Source: a virus. Taken from it: a stretch of DNA of 40,610 nucleotides. Location: the IMG/VR virus record IMGVR_UViG_3300020394_000578, positions 1 to 40,610 of that record; one strand, 5' to 3'. A program made the translations under genes and the position numbers. Below, one piece after another: positions 1 through 10,122 of the stretch (position 1 is its first letter; each line of letters starts with the position of its first letter). Under the pieces are notes generated by a model, which saw nothing but the letters and a program-made list of their open reading frames with translations, made no database searches and was not told the DNA's origin.

Positions 1-3000
1 CACTCTTTAGTGGTTAAATTAAAAGCAGGGAATTTAACAGGACATATTCCACTTAACTTAAGTGAACCTGTACCAAACTTCTGAATTGAAGTGTCAATAG
101 AAGCATTAGAAGGAGTATGTAATGCTGGAGTTACTAATTCTTGCTTTGTAGTATCTTCAACAGCATTAGCAACATTATTAAAACGATGTGATGCTAATTG
201 ATCAGATTGTCTACGATCTATTGCAATAATACAGTCACCAGAACTATCTACTGAATGTGACTTAGCTTGGAATCCAATCCTGTCAGTATCATCAACTTTA
301 GTCTCTTTGATAACTGATCCATCATACTTGAGATAATGAATAACAGCATATCTCTGATTCTCTGATTCTTGAACGTCAGATACAATTGTATAGTTACCAA
401 ATACGTCTACAGTAATACCTGCATGTTGAATATTCTCAACCTCTCCAGAAATATTAACTGTCTTACTCCAAGTCCACTGACTATTAGCAGTTGCTAATGG
501 GAACTTATTAACCTGAATCTTCTCAAACTTCTGAGTAGCACCGTTATATACATCCCAGATACAAACTACATCATCATAATCATCAATTATGAATTCTGGG
601 TTTCTTACATATCCACCAACTGTAGGAATCTGTCTGATATACTCAATCTCAAGGTTTGCACCGTCATACCAGAATACACCGAAGATACAGTCATCATTTT
701 GGTCATTAACACCAACAAAGAAGAATCTATCATCAGATATCCATTGGATCTGATTGATCATCTCAGAATCATTTGCAGATGCAATCTTTCTCTTCTCTAC
801 AAGGTCACCATCTAAATCACACTGAATGATCCACATATCGTTAGGATCAATAGAGTTACTATCTGTATAACCTGCAATGTAAATTCTCTTCTCTTGATCA
901 AGTGCAATACTTGTTACCCAGTCCCTTCTAGAAAGACCTGAGATACCTGCAATTGCCTTCTGCCACTGTAAAATACCATCAGGAGCATTAGCATTGTTGA
1001 ATCCAGACTTATACAGACCTAACCAAACATCAGGATTATACTGTGAATTGTTAGGATCATATGTATGACCAACAAGATAGATCTTGTCATCCTCTTCAGA
1101 TTCATCAATATACATCTTGACGAATTCTGCCTTCTTAACACCTGAATTAGTAGGTAGTAAGTTTCTCTCCCAAACCTTTTGGCCTAGGTCGTCAAACTTG
1201 GCAAGAAATGCTGCTTGATCACCATCTGGCTCAATGACACTACCACAGATATAAGTGTATCTGTCAGCAGTAGTTAATGTATGATGTATAGAGACTTGAC
1301 CTGTTGCTTCCTTATACTCAGTGATCCAATAACGAGTCTTCTTGTATTGCTGAGGATGAGATACCCTAATTTGAGGAGGATTGTCAGCATCGTATCCATT
1401 ACCAGAGTTAATGATATTAACAGTGTTAATCTGACCAGTACCTTCAAGGTTTAGAGATAACTCAGCATCTTTACCAGATGCAGTAATTAATTCAAATGTA
1501 GGTGGAATATCATTATTGTATCCAGTACCACCTTGGACTACGTTAATTCTTTCAACACCAGCAACAACCTTAACTCTATAGGTCTTATTAGTGTTATCAA
1601 TGACAGGACGTGAATTTACAATGATTTCATCCTGTTGACGTAATTCATGTCCAGATTCAGTTACAATCTTACCGTATGGACGGTCACCAATGATCTCTTT
1701 CTGATATGCTGTGATCTTCTGACCCTTAACAGAGTCAATAATAGCAGATGCACCAAATCCACCAGTACCTTCATTATTGAAGAATACAGTATCATTAACC
1801 TGATAAGAAACACCTGGGTTCTCAATAACGAATCCATCAATCTGAGCATTCTCAAATTGAGTAGTTGTCTCAACTTCAATATCAACTCTAGACTCTGGTG
1901 ATACTCTTGGGAAGTAATCATAGATTTGTAGAGTTGCCTCTTCGGACATCTCTAGAATCTCTTGTTGCTCATTAGCATCAATCAAACCATCATTGTTAGA
2001 GTCTTGTATTTCAAAGATGATAGGATATCCTTCTTTTTCAGTAGTAAGGACATCTGCCTCTTGGTTTGGTTGACGATCAACGTCAATATCAACATCAGTG
2101 TATGGATCTCTATAACGAACAACACCATCAGGAATATTCTCCTGTGTTGCTGCCTGAGAGAAGTTCCAGTTATCTGGTAATGAGTTAAACTGAGGTCCAA
2201 GGATATATGGGAATTCAGCAATACCTGCATCACTAGCATCGATAGTTACAAAGTAAGCATAGACTCCATCTGGGAAGTCAGGTGTCTTACAGAAACGACC
2301 ATTATAGTTGTCTAGGTCACCAGACTGGAAGTCATAATAGTAGTCATCAATGAATGTACCAGCAGCATAGGTATCGATAGGAGGACCATCTACCCTAGCA
2401 GGATTAGGATTGGTAGCAGCATCAAATACAACATTCTCCTTCAATTTGAAGGAAGTACGCATTCTTCTAATACCACTATTCTGATCAGTAGGATCAATGT
2501 ATCCATAAGGACCATATATTGGGTTACCATCAAATGCCCAACCAATAATAGGTGAGTGCTCAAAGTTAGCAGCAACTTCTTGGAATTGCTGTGTAACAGG
2601 ATTTAAGAATACGTTGTCACCAACAACATATCTTAATTCTTTAGGATCTGATAAGTGAGCATATTCACCACCAAACTGGTTGTTATATCCAGTGAATACA
2701 TAACCTCTTGCAAAGTCATACTGGTCTGCTAATTCATATTGAAGGTTTTTATTCCACTGATAGACTGTAGGTTGGAATGACGCTAATTGACCCACTGCTT
2801 CGAGTCTGACAGTCGTTAAACCTTGTGTATACCCAATACCCTTATTGATAATAGTTACACCTAAAACACGACCTTTATCTTCTCCAATTGTACCGATAGT
2901 TGCTTTAGCAATAGCACCAAATCCATCACCATTAATAATGATGTTAGGAGCAGTTGTATAGGATTCACCAGAGTTAATAATAGCGATAGATACGATTCTG

Positions 3001-6000
3001 CCATTAATAACGATTGGTTGTGCTAGAGCACCTTCACCAGAGTTAACCTTAACAGAAGGAAGTGAAGTATATCCACTACCAAAGTTAGTGATGTTTACAC
3101 TGGAAATTGGACCTCTAACGTTAGCAGTTGCAGTAGCACCAGTACCACCGCCACCTGTAATAGAAACTAGAGGTTGCGTTGTATAATTCTGACCTGGTTG
3201 CTCAACTAGAATTCTTGTTACTCTACCACCAGTAATAACTGCTTGTGCAGTAGCACCTGATCCACCACCTCCAACAATCGATACAAGAGGTGATTCTGTG
3301 TAACCAGTACCTTCGGTAACCATATCGAAGGATACTAGACTACCATTAACAACAACCTCTGCTTCAGCACCACTACCACCGCCACCAGTGATCTCTACGT
3401 TGGGTTTAGCACCAGCATCGTATGATTCACCAACATTGGTAACTGCGATGCTAGTAAGAGGTCCATACTGGATAAATTCTCTAGATTTGTAAGACCAGAT
3501 AGAAACACCGTTTACCCAAGCACCAATTGGTGTTCCTGGGTCAATTGTCTTTCTTTCGGAAATAGTTTGGACATTTCTAGGGAATCTGAGTAATTTCCTT
3601 TGGTTTCCTGGAATTAGAGCAGATCCTGTAAATGGACCTATTTTGTAGTTAGGAAGTCCAGATGCAGCGACATAAACGTAATTATCGTTAAAAAACGAGT
3701 TTTGGATGTTTGTAGTAAACTCAGATACAACAGAATTGATAGAAGCGATATCTGACTTACCTCTATTCAAATCAACCGATAAAAGGATGTTTCCTTGAGG
3801 TAAAATCTCAGTAGGAGTGTTTATCTGATATGAGAAGGTAAATTGGTCAATTCTCGATGTTACAGTAAATGTACCGTTGTAAACAACTGGGTTTGCACCA
3901 TATATCGTAACTTGGTCAGAAACTAGCAAACCATGAGGATTATTACAAACTACAGTCGCAGTCTGGTTATTAACACCACCAGGAGTGATAGTATCAACTT
4001 GAATCAGTTTCTTAACGTTATATAACCAAGATTGGAGTCTTAACTCCTCAGCAGTCGATCCAAGGTTTGCAACCTTCAGTTTATCCCCACCAAGGTAGTA
4101 ACTACCAGTATCGTTTAGTACTGTGGTACCTGCTTCAGCAATACCAAGAATCCTTAACTTACATTCCTGTGCAGTGCCTCTGTTGACATAAACGAAGATA
4201 TCGGACTGAATTATAGTACCAGGATCCCAATCTTCGACAATTCCATTCTTAGACCTAGTACACTCGATGAACTGGTTAAGGGACTTCTCCTTATACTGGA
4301 CTTGCTCTACATCATTGATTCTAATAGTACCATTTCTCTCGGGCCATCCAATTGTACTGTCAACCGTAATTATCTGCCCAGTAGTGGTTAAAGGCTCAAC
4401 TAGACGAGTCTTATAAGGAATAATGAAGTTACCAACTAAGGTTTCCTCAGATATTGCTAATTCATAGATTGTGTCAGTACCTTCAATGATAGTAATGACG
4501 TTTTCGATCAATGCAGACGCAGCAGTAACACTAGTGTCTACTTCATCAGCATATTGATTAACTTCGGAGTCAATTAGGTTTGCAGGGTCACCTTCAAGCA
4601 ATTCTGCTCTTAGAATGGTGTCTACAACCCAAGTTGCATGAGATGGACTTATAATTTCATCTTTAGGATAGTAAAGATCAACATCTTCACCAAATAGGAT
4701 TTTAAAGAGATATTGAGTTGCTAACTTCGTACCTTTTGAGATATAGAAGTCAGTAATGTTTTTAATAACCTGAACTGGGTTAACTTTACCGAAATCGATA
4801 TCTAAGGTTGGAAGATACTGTCTTCTAAACTTATCAAAGACTTCTTTAATGAATAAAGAGTCAAGGTTGATAACATCAGCACCAGCAACGTGATTTGACT
4901 GTCTTAGAGCTGCTTCTCCAGCATATATCTCATTATGGAGGTTATCATACCCTACAGGTCCAGAAACGCCTCTGGAGCACCCCAGGAAGGCACTGGAGGC
5001 ATATCCTGATCCATATTCAAGTATATCGAATCCTGTAACCTGATCAAACCCAACATCCACAGATGCCCTTGCTGCTTTTGGTTCAGCAATGTAAATCTTG
5101 GGTGGAAACTCTGTAGAGTAACCAGATCCAAAACTAGTAATATTAATATCTGTTATTTCACCGTTAAAGATGGTTGCTTCTGCTAAAGCACCAGTACCAC
5201 CTATTGGTTCTCCATATCCGTCTTTTCTGTCATCTACGATATAAACTGAAGGTGCATCGGTATAACCCATACCACCAGTCAACATTTCAATATTTGTGAC
5301 TGATCCAGATGCTACAGTAACGTCTAATACCTGAGCACCGATAGGATTGACAATTGCCACTCTAGGAGGTGTTGTATACCCTCTACCACGGTTGGTAATC
5401 TGGATTTCGTATACTTGACCATCCTGGTTGATTTTTGATATAGCAGCAGCATTGATTCCACCAATAGGAGCAGGATCAATGTAAACTACAGGTGCATTAC
5501 TATAACCACTACCCATTGTATCAACGGTAATGGTTCCTATGTTGATTCTACCTTCACCATCAATAGTAGGGGGTGAAATGGTTGCTCCACCTGGATTCTT
5601 GAAAGATATAGCAGGAATGAAGTCATATCCACTACCACTGTTAGTAATAGTGACAGAATCGACCATTCCAGTCTCATCATTAACTGTTAAACTCAATTGA
5701 GCAGGTGTACCGTTAGGATTAGACGGTGCTGCAACAACAGGGATTGGTGGGTTATATGAAGAGTATCCTTGACCACCATCAATCAAATTGATGTCTTTAA
5801 TACCAGCAATCAGGGATTTGGCAGTTGCATCCGATCCTGAAGTACTTGTAATAGCAACTTTAGGTGCAAAATCAAGTCTATACTTAGATCCACCAGTTTT
5901 AGGGATTAAACTGGTTATTGTGCCATTATCATCAACCTTAGCAATTGCTGTGGCTCCTGAACCATAAGAAGGAGGAGTATATTCGACAGACCTAATATGA

Positions 6001-6857
6001 ATAGCATCAGCAGCTCCAATTTCATTTTTGAAAACAACTTTATCTTCAAAAACGGTGAAATCGACGTAAGGTTCTTGTAAACGACCATTTTTATTAATTA
6101 TGAGTCCAATTTCGGAAGTTGGAGTATAAGATTGTTGATTAATTCTTAAAGGATAGAATTTTGTGCCTTGCCACTCCTCATAAGGAATAGAATCGCAAGT
6201 TTTGATCGGTTGATCCGAATATCCGACCAAATAAGTTACAGAAGTGAATTCTGAGTCATCAGATCCAATTTGATCTCTTGGAGGCTCCTGAAAACGTAAA
6301 TTAAGACCTTCAACGTAGTAATCTACGTTTGGTACCATCATTGTGTTGTAAGCAGTCACAATTAAGTGCTCTGCCGAAGGAGGAGCGACTGGAGTGCCTA
6401 AAAAGCTTAATGGAAAGACATTTTGGACTCCATCAAACAATGGAAATGGATTTTCTAGTTGTTGCTTCTTCTTATTAAACTGTGGATATGAAATACCTGG
6501 GGTAATGATAACATCAGGACCACGAGTGACCTTTTCATAGTAAATTACCTCATTATCAATCATTATGGAGCCATTTTGCTCCTGGAATCCATCGATGCCC
6601 TCAATTTCGATCTTCTCATCGTACAGACCAATATCCTTAAGCAAGTTCGTTGCAGAGTCGAGTTGATCTGAGGTATAACTGTCTAAATCAAGATATCTCA
6701 GTAAGTTATTGAGAATATCGTAAGGTCTACCTGTTTTCTCTTGAGATTTGTAGTATTCAAATAAGAAGTTGACTAATTGTCTATCTTCTTGGCGAATAAA
6801 CTCAGGTAACTGATTTTCGACCCTATCAGAGACGTTGATATTTTTTGTAATCGGCAT
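1..6857 (-). CDS. Giant baseplate/virion structural protein with YHYH domain (3' end beyond window)
   Basis: The frame is open from the ATG at 6857 to the window edge, giving 2285 codons with no stop; the C-terminus is missing. The N-terminus (residues 1-110, LVNFLFEYYK then PYDILNNLL) looks like a wedge-attachment region. Glycine-rich beta repeats of the type G-x-GY-x-x-P-x-V plus GGGGSGA occur at about residues 290-590, 1140-1340 and 1660-1830. A YHYH-type segment (GWAFDGNPIYGPYGY) lies near 1440. Residues about 1850-2190 resemble beta-propeller repeats (YIAGYT, YLVGHT). A LamG-like segment (FGTGSLKLSG) begins near 2265 at the edge. It follows gp6 by 5 bp, the position of T4 gene 7, so I infer a baseplate wedge or peripheral structural role. 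It is much longer than T4 gp7 (about 1030 aa), and sequence identity with gp7 is not evident to me. Confidence 0.85.
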   Translation of the reverse strand, partial: MPITKNINVSDRVENQLPEFIRQEDRQLVNFLFEYYKSQEKTGRPYDILNNLLRYLDLDSYTSDQLDSATNLLKDIGLYDEKIEIEGIDGFQEQNGSIMIDNEVIYYEKVTRGPDVIITPGISYPQFNKKKQQLENPFPLFDGVQNVFPLSFLGTPVAPPSAEHLIVTAYNTMMVPNVDYYVEGLNLRFQEPPRDQIGSDDSEFTSVTYLVGYSDQPIKTCDSIPYEEWQGTKFYPLRINQQSYTPTSEIGLIINKNGRLQEPYVDFTVFEDKVVFKNEIGAADAIHIRSVEYTPPSYGSGATAIAKVDDNGTITSLIPKTGGSKYRLDFAPKVAITSTSGSDATAKSLIAGIKDINLIDGGQGYSSYNPPIPVVAAPSNPNGTPAQLSLTVNDETGMVDSVTITNSGSGYDFIPAISFKNPGGATISPPTIDGEGRINIGTITVDTMGSGYSNAPVVYIDPAPIGGINAAAISKINQDGQVYEIQITNRGRGYTTPPRVAIVNPIGAQVLDVTVASGSVTNIEMLTGGMGYTDAPSVYIVDDRKDGYGEPIGGTGALAEATIFNGEITDINITSFGSGYSTEFPPKIYIAEPKAARASVDVGFDQVTGFDILEYGSGYASSAFLGCSRGVSGPVGYDNLHNEIYAGEAALRQSNHVAGADVINLDSLFIKEVFDKFRRQYLPTLDIDFGKVNPVQVIKNITDFYISKGTKLATQYLFKILFGEDVDLYYPKDEIISPSHATWVVDTILRAELLEGDPANLIDSEVNQYADEVDTSVTAASALIENVITIIEGTDTIYELAISEETLVGNFIIPYKTRLVEPLTTTGQIITVDSTIGWPERNGTIRINDVEQVQYKEKSLNQFIECTRSKNGIVEDWDPGTIIQSDIFVYVNRGTAQECKLRILGIAEAGTTVLNDTGSYYLGGDKLKVANLGSTAEELRLQSWLYNVKKLIQVDTITPGGVNNQTATVVCNNPHGLLVSDQVTIYGANPVVYNGTFTVTSRIDQFTFSYQINTPTEILPQGNILLSVDLNRGKSDIASINSVVSEFTTNIQNSFFNDNYVYVAASGLPNYKIGPFTGSALIPGNQRKLLRFPRNVQTISERKTIDPGTPIGAWVNGVSIWSYKSREFIQYGPLTSIAVTNVGESYDAGAKPNVEITGGGGSGAEAEVVVNGSLVSFDMVTEGTGYTESPLVSIVGGGGSGATAQAVITGGRVTRILVEQPGQNYTTQPLVSITGGGGTGATATANVRGPISSVNITNFGSGYTSLPSVKVNSGEGALAQPIVINGRIVSIAIINSGESYTTAPNIIINGDGFGAIAKATIGTIGEDKGRVLGVTIINKGIGYTQGLTTVRLEAVGQLASFQPTVYQWNKNLQYELADQYDFARGYVFTGYNNQFGGEYAHLSDPKELRYVVGDNVFLNPVTQQFQEVAANFEHSPIIGWAFDGNPIYGPYGYIDPTDQNSGIRRMRTSFKLKENVVFDAATNPNPARVDGPPIDTYAAGTFIDDYYYDFQSGDLDNYNGRFCKTPDFPDGVYAYFVTIDASDAGIAEFPYILGPQFNSLPDNWNFSQAATQENIPDGVVRYRDPYTDVDIDVDRQPNQEADVLTTEKEGYPIIFEIQDSNNDGLIDANEQQEILEMSEEATLQIYDYFPRVSPESRVDIEVETTTQFENAQIDGFVIENPGVSYQVNDTVFFNNEGTGGFGASAIIDSVKGQKITAYQKEIIGDRPYGKIVTESGHELRQQDEIIVNSRPVIDNTNKTYRVKVVAGVERINVVQGGTGYNNDIPPTFELITASGKDAELSLNLEGTGQINTVNIINSGNGYDADNPPQIRVSHPQQYKKTRYWITEYKEATGQVSIHHTLTTADRYTYICGSVIEPDGDQAAFLAKFDDLGQKVWERNLLPTNSGVKKAEFVKMYIDESEEDDKIYLVGHTYDPNNSQYNPDVWLGLYKSGFNNANAPDGILQWQKAIAGISGLSRRDWVTSIALDQEKRIYIAGYTDSNSIDPNDMWIIQCDLDGDLVEKRKIASANDSEMINQIQWISDDRFFFVGVNDQNDDCIFGVFWYDGANLEIEYIRQIPTVGGYVRNPEFIIDDYDDVVCIWDVYNGATQKFEKIQVNKFPLATANSQWTWSKTVNISGEVENIQHAGITVDVFGNYTIVSDVQESENQRYAVIHYLKYDGSVIKETKVDDTDRIGFQAKSHSVDSSGDCIIAIDRRQSDQLASHRFNNVANAVEDTTKQELVTPALHTPSNASIDTSIQKFGTGSLKLSGICPVKFPAFNLTTKE

Positions 6858-6862
6858 CTAAC

Positions 6863-8959
6863 TTAGAAACAGGATTCGCTGACTGGATACTCGAAAGTAT
6901 CACTTGGATAATCGATAATATTTATCCCACTTGTGTCACCGTAATTATAACCATTAAAGTTATTAGGATCGAAGGTGGGGATTGACACATCGTTGATTGT
7001 GTAGTCAATTGGATTGACTTGAGGATTAAAGATCGTAGGATCTACTCCAGGTGGAATTGAAATTGATCCACCAGCAGGTAATACTTGAATTGGCAGTCTA
7101 GTAGTGCCATCTGGGGTGCCTTGAATCGCTACAGGACCAACACAGACTTGACCAGAGCCATAATTGACGCTGCCTACTGAAGGATTGAGGGTTAACTCAG
7201 TCTCATCTCTCACGGTAACCAGAATTAGGTTTCCACGACCATCATCTCTTATATTGACAGGTACCAAGACTTGATTAGTGGTACTTGTGCTAATTCCAGG
7301 TGTTGAAACCTGTGCAGACGTAGATCCGTCGCTCAAAGTGAGATTTACAAGATCTTCAGTATATCCAGTGGCATAAAATGTCCCAGATTTGACTACAGAG
7401 AAAGATGGTTTACATTTTCCACCATCTCCGTTATCATCATCGTCTGGAGTGCCAGAATAACCAGATGGATCATAAAGTGGGTTACCAAAATCTAAACATT
7501 GTGTGAAAACTTGCCCAAAAGCAAATTCATCGAGATTTTGACCCAAAGTCATTTGAGTTACGTTACCAGAAATGGAATTATCGGCATTATCAATCATTGC
7601 ACCGAATTTAGATCCGTCTAAACGGTTTCCAAACCTATTTGTGGCACCATTTTTGTTAAATGCGTCAATTCCTTGTAAAATCTTAGTTCCAAGTTGTGCA
7701 CCAGTCAAACTAGTGTCATTTCCATTGTAATAAACGTAAGATTTCGGTAAAACATAGAAAATAGTTGGGTCAATGATGACTGGCTCAATAGAAGCGATGG
7801 AATACTTCAATAAATCCTTCTTAATCTTCTGTTTTGTAGTCGCATTGAGCTTAGTTCCTGTTTTTGGTCTAATTGCAACGTAAACTTTTCCATAAATCGG
7901 TGGATTTAACTTCTCACCACCAAATGCAGTCACTGATGCTGCTTGAGGATAGATTTCAGAGACAATATGCTCAAAATCATTCTCTGTAACTGCCCTATTT
8001 TGGGTTGCATACGCTCTAGGTGCTCTAAACTTGACTGAAAGTGATGTTTCACGATCTTCACCGTCTTGAGCAGCGTCTTTAGTGGTCAAACTGATGGAAT
8101 TTGGGCTAACTACACGATTATCGGAGTCAACTACGTTACCAATGAAGTTAAAACCCTTCGCACCGTTGGCTTCTACCCCATCTGTAGAGACATATGTGAT
8201 AGTAATGTATTCTCCATCGATTAATTTACGTCCAATTGACCCATCTCCGAAAACAAGACGGTATCTCATGTCATCAGTCTCTTCCAAATAGTAAATTCTG
8301 GAAGTTCCGTCAGCATTTGTGACATTTGCTGCTGGACTATAGGTATCTGTCTCTGAAGATTGCTCAGTTGGAGAAATATCTACTGTTAAAAGACCTGTAT
8401 CTACCTTTTCATCGGGAATAATGAAGTCTTGACGCTTTGTATAGTCAACTGTATAGTTATAAGTGAGTAAATTACCCTGATATACTAGTACATTATCAAA
8501 AGTTGCCAATCCTGTGCCACTATCTACAGGCACTTGGATGTCTTGAGTCAATGCAAAGGTATAAGAATCAAAATCATTGTCTGCAACAAAGACATCACCC
8601 TTCCTTAGAGTGGCAAATTCTGGAAAACTAGTCCCACTTAGTCCAACACTAGTCTGTGCAAGGAGTTTCACGCATGCTCTAGGTGCTTTAATTGACCTAG
8701 GAGTGTAATTTAACTGCTTTGCGATCCTTACAATGTTATCTCTGACCGTTGCAGTCTCTAAAAATGCTTCGTTTAACGCCATATTAGCGTTAAATGCTGT
8801 GTAATATGTGTTATACGCAAGAATGTCAATCAAATATGACGCAGAACTTCCCTCAAAATCGTAATCAGAGAACTCTTTCCTAGTTCTGAGATAAGATCTA
8901 ATGGATTCTTTGATCTCAAAGAAGTCTAACGACGTTAATTGTGATGGAATGGCTGCCAT
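6863..8959 (-). CDS. gp6: Baseplate wedge protein gp6 (baseplate J family)
   Basis: A 698-aa protein recognised as the T4 gp6-like wedge subunit. It has the N-terminal helical region (LDFFEIKESIRSYLRTR), then SYLIDILAYNTYYTAFNANM and LETATVRDNIVRIAKQLNY, which are hallmarks of the family, and a baseplate-J core around residues 230-400 (FRAPRAYATQNRAVTENDFE). In T4, gp6 dimers form the inner ring of the baseplate joining the wedges. The first 510 residues or so match the usual family length. The remainder, starting at an acidic linker (PDDDDNGDGG), is a C-terminal extension rich in beta-prone, proline-containing sequence. It begins 1 bp after the gp25 stop and is followed by the giant wedge protein, the normal T4-like order. 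Confidence 0.93.
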   Translation of the reverse strand: MAAIPSQLTSLDFFEIKESIRSYLRTRKEFSDYDFEGSSASYLIDILAYNTYYTAFNANMALNEAFLETATVRDNIVRIAKQLNYTPRSIKAPRACVKLLAQTSVGLSGTSFPEFATLRKGDVFVADNDFDSYTFALTQDIQVPVDSGTGLATFDNVLVYQGNLLTYNYTVDYTKRQDFIIPDEKVDTGLLTVDISPTEQSSETDTYSPAANVTNADGTSRIYYLEETDDMRYRLVFGDGSIGRKLIDGEYITITYVSTDGVEANGAKGFNFIGNVVDSDNRVVSPNSISLTTKDAAQDGEDRETSLSVKFRAPRAYATQNRAVTENDFEHIVSEIYPQAASVTAFGGEKLNPPIYGKVYVAIRPKTGTKLNATTKQKIKKDLLKYSIASIEPVIIDPTIFYVLPKSYVYYNGNDTSLTGAQLGTKILQGIDAFNKNGATNRFGNRLDGSKFGAMIDNADNSISGNVTQMTLGQNLDEFAFGQVFTQCLDFGNPLYDPSGYSGTPDDDDNGDGGKCKPSFSVVKSGTFYATGYTEDLVNLTLSDGSTSAQVSTPGISTSTTNQVLVPVNIRDDGRGNLILVTVRDETELTLNPSVGSVNYGSGQVCVGPVAIQGTPDGTTRLPIQVLPAGGSISIPPGVDPTIFNPQVNPIDYTINDVSIPTFDPNNFNGYNYGDTSGINIIDYPSDTFEYPVSESCF

Positions 8960-8960
8960 T

Positions 8961-9374
8961 TTATGCCTTTTCTAGTAGAAAATCGATATTTTGCACTTGT
9001 TGTTGACCAACAATGATGTAATCTATCGAAATGTGGACTGAATTTATATCAGATTCATCACGAAGTCCGACTCCAGTGCACCTGACACGTGGCTCTAGTC
9101 GTTTAATCACGTTAAATATCTCACTTTTGATGGTATCAATTGCGAATGGATCCCATGGTTCAAATAAAAGCATCTTAACTCTCGACCCAATCGAAGGTTG
9201 AAAGGGTCTTTCACCGAACATAGTTAAGATGAGGTTACGAACAGACTGCTTTATAGCATTCTCATTCTTAACCACACCGAAATCTCCAGTATTAGGGTTT
9301 GCTTTAAAGGAAATTGCTAAGTCCTTAAACCCTCTACTGACATATTTTTCTGATCTGAACCTATAAGCAGGCAT
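8961..9374 (-). CDS. gp25: Baseplate wedge protein gp25 (GPW/gp25 family)
   Basis: A 137-aa protein of the GPW/gp25 family, a conserved component of contractile-tail baseplates that helps join the wedges to the sheath. The family signatures are visible: NENAIKQSVRNLILTMFGERPF (residues about 37-58), SRVKMLLFEPWDP and EIFNVIKRLEPRV. Length and motif order are normal. It is first in a gp25-gp6-giant-protein cluster and is preceded by an exact late promoter TATAAATA 42-49 bp upstream of its ATG, so late expression is expected. Confidence 0.95.
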   Translation of the reverse strand: MPAYRFRSEKYVSRGFKDLAISFKANPNTGDFGVVKNENAIKQSVRNLILTMFGERPFQPSIGSRVKMLLFEPWDPFAIDTIKSEIFNVIKRLEPRVRCTGVGLRDESDINSVHISIDYIIVGQQQVQNIDFLLEKA

Positions 9375-9415
9375 TCTAGTCTACCTAATCAAAAGATATT
9401 TAGCGTTATATCTTT

Positions 9416-9423
9416 TATTTATA
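9416..9423 (-). promoter_or_regulatory. T4-type late promoter for gp25-gp6 cluster
   Basis: The minus strand reads CTATAAATAAAAG, an exact match to the T4 late promoter TATAAATA, used by RNA polymerase with the phage late sigma factor. It lies 42-49 bp upstream of the gp25 ATG and downstream of the small basic gene, in the only real gap of this cluster. Confidence 0.8.
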
Positions 9424-9434
9424 GGGTTTCCCGA

Positions 9435-9572
9435 CTATTTTCCTTGACCCCTATATCTTTTCTTTGCTCCGTTACGAGCTGTAGCAGATAATTTTGTGTT
9501 TTTTGATGATCCTTGTCTGGTTTTCTTAGGTTGAGGTGCAATATAACCACCTGTTGTTCCGTAAAGTGCCAT
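9435..9572 (-). CDS. Small basic phage protein, 45 aa
   Basis: A 45-aa, strongly basic protein (MALYGTTGGY at the start, ARNGAKKRYRGQGK at the end). The frame opens further upstream, but I take the internal ATG at 9572 because from there the protein has the length and Gly-rich start / Lys-Arg-rich end of a small conserved protein that T4-like marine phages carry beside gp25. The extra N-terminal residues would be unrelated and would overlap the PAAR gene. Function is unknown; the charge suggests nucleic acid or virion binding. Confidence 0.7.
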   Translation of the reverse strand: MALYGTTGGYIAPQPKKTRQGSSKNTKLSATARNGAKKRYRGQGK

Positions 9573-9588
9573 TTTATTGAATAAACTA

Positions 9589-10122
9589 CTAAGATGATAG
9601 CACAGTTGCATGCCCCCAGGCAACCACAGATGAACAAGGGTAACTAAATCCTGAAAAACCGACTCCTAGAGGGTCTAAAATACGAGCAATTGGTAATTTC
9701 AAAGCAAATACTGTTAAAGTTGTTGCCATAAGAATCCTAGTATGTCCTACACCACCTCCATCTTCGATTGTAAGGGTGCTACAAGGGATAGGAGTAGGGG
9801 TTGGACACAACGCTTTACCACAAGGACACATATAAACAACAATATTTGTACATACCGCTATATGTGGAGTAAAGGTATCCCCATGTAACATGATAGGAAT
9901 ACGGTTTACTAGCACAGTTGCCCTATAAGGAGTAACAGGGAATATAGGAATTAGGGGTTGAGGGGGCCACCAACACGTATATTCCTTAATGGTTATGCTG
10001 TAGGGGATTGGAGGGGTGCCACACGCTTGTACAGAGTGGATAGTGGACGGTATACACAGTCCATGACCACTACAAGGTAGTCCGTTTAGAGATGATACTG
10101 GTAATAGTGCTCCAAATGCCAT
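9589..10122 (-). CDS. PAAR-like tail spike tip protein
   Basis: A 177-aa protein rich in Pro, Cys and hydrophobic residues. The segment VLVNRIPIMLHGDTFTPH (residues 70-87) resembles the PAAR motif (V-x-V-N-G-x-P-A-x-x-x-G-D). It is followed by cysteine pairs (CPCGKALCP) that could bind a metal, and by DGGGVGHTRILM. PAAR proteins cap the membrane-piercing spike of contractile tails (T4 gp5.4). The start overlaps the stop of the 1233-aa gene by 1 nt (TAATG), implying coupled translation. The location just before gp25 fits a central baseplate role. The family call rests on motif recognition; the protein is longer than minimal PAAR proteins (about 100 aa). Confidence 0.7.
   Translation of the reverse strand: MAFGALLPVSSLNGLPCSGHGLCIPSTIHSVQACGTPPIPYSITIKEYTCWWPPQPLIPIFPVTPYRATVLVNRIPIMLHGDTFTPHIAVCTNIVVYMCPCGKALCPTPTPIPCSTLTIEDGGGVGHTRILMATTLTVFALKLPIARILDPLGVGFSGFSYPCSSVVAWGHATVLSS

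Noticed and set aside
1647-2239. Short open frames of 72-86 codons on both strands inside the giant gene
   Set aside because: They lie wholly inside the 2285-codon frame, have no ribosome-binding site, and encode low-complexity Leu/Asn/Ser-rich strings typical of shadow frames.
9419-9637. A 72-codon frame overlapping the 45-aa basic gene
   Set aside because: It is in another frame, its sequence resembles no phage protein, and it would run into the late promoter before gp25.
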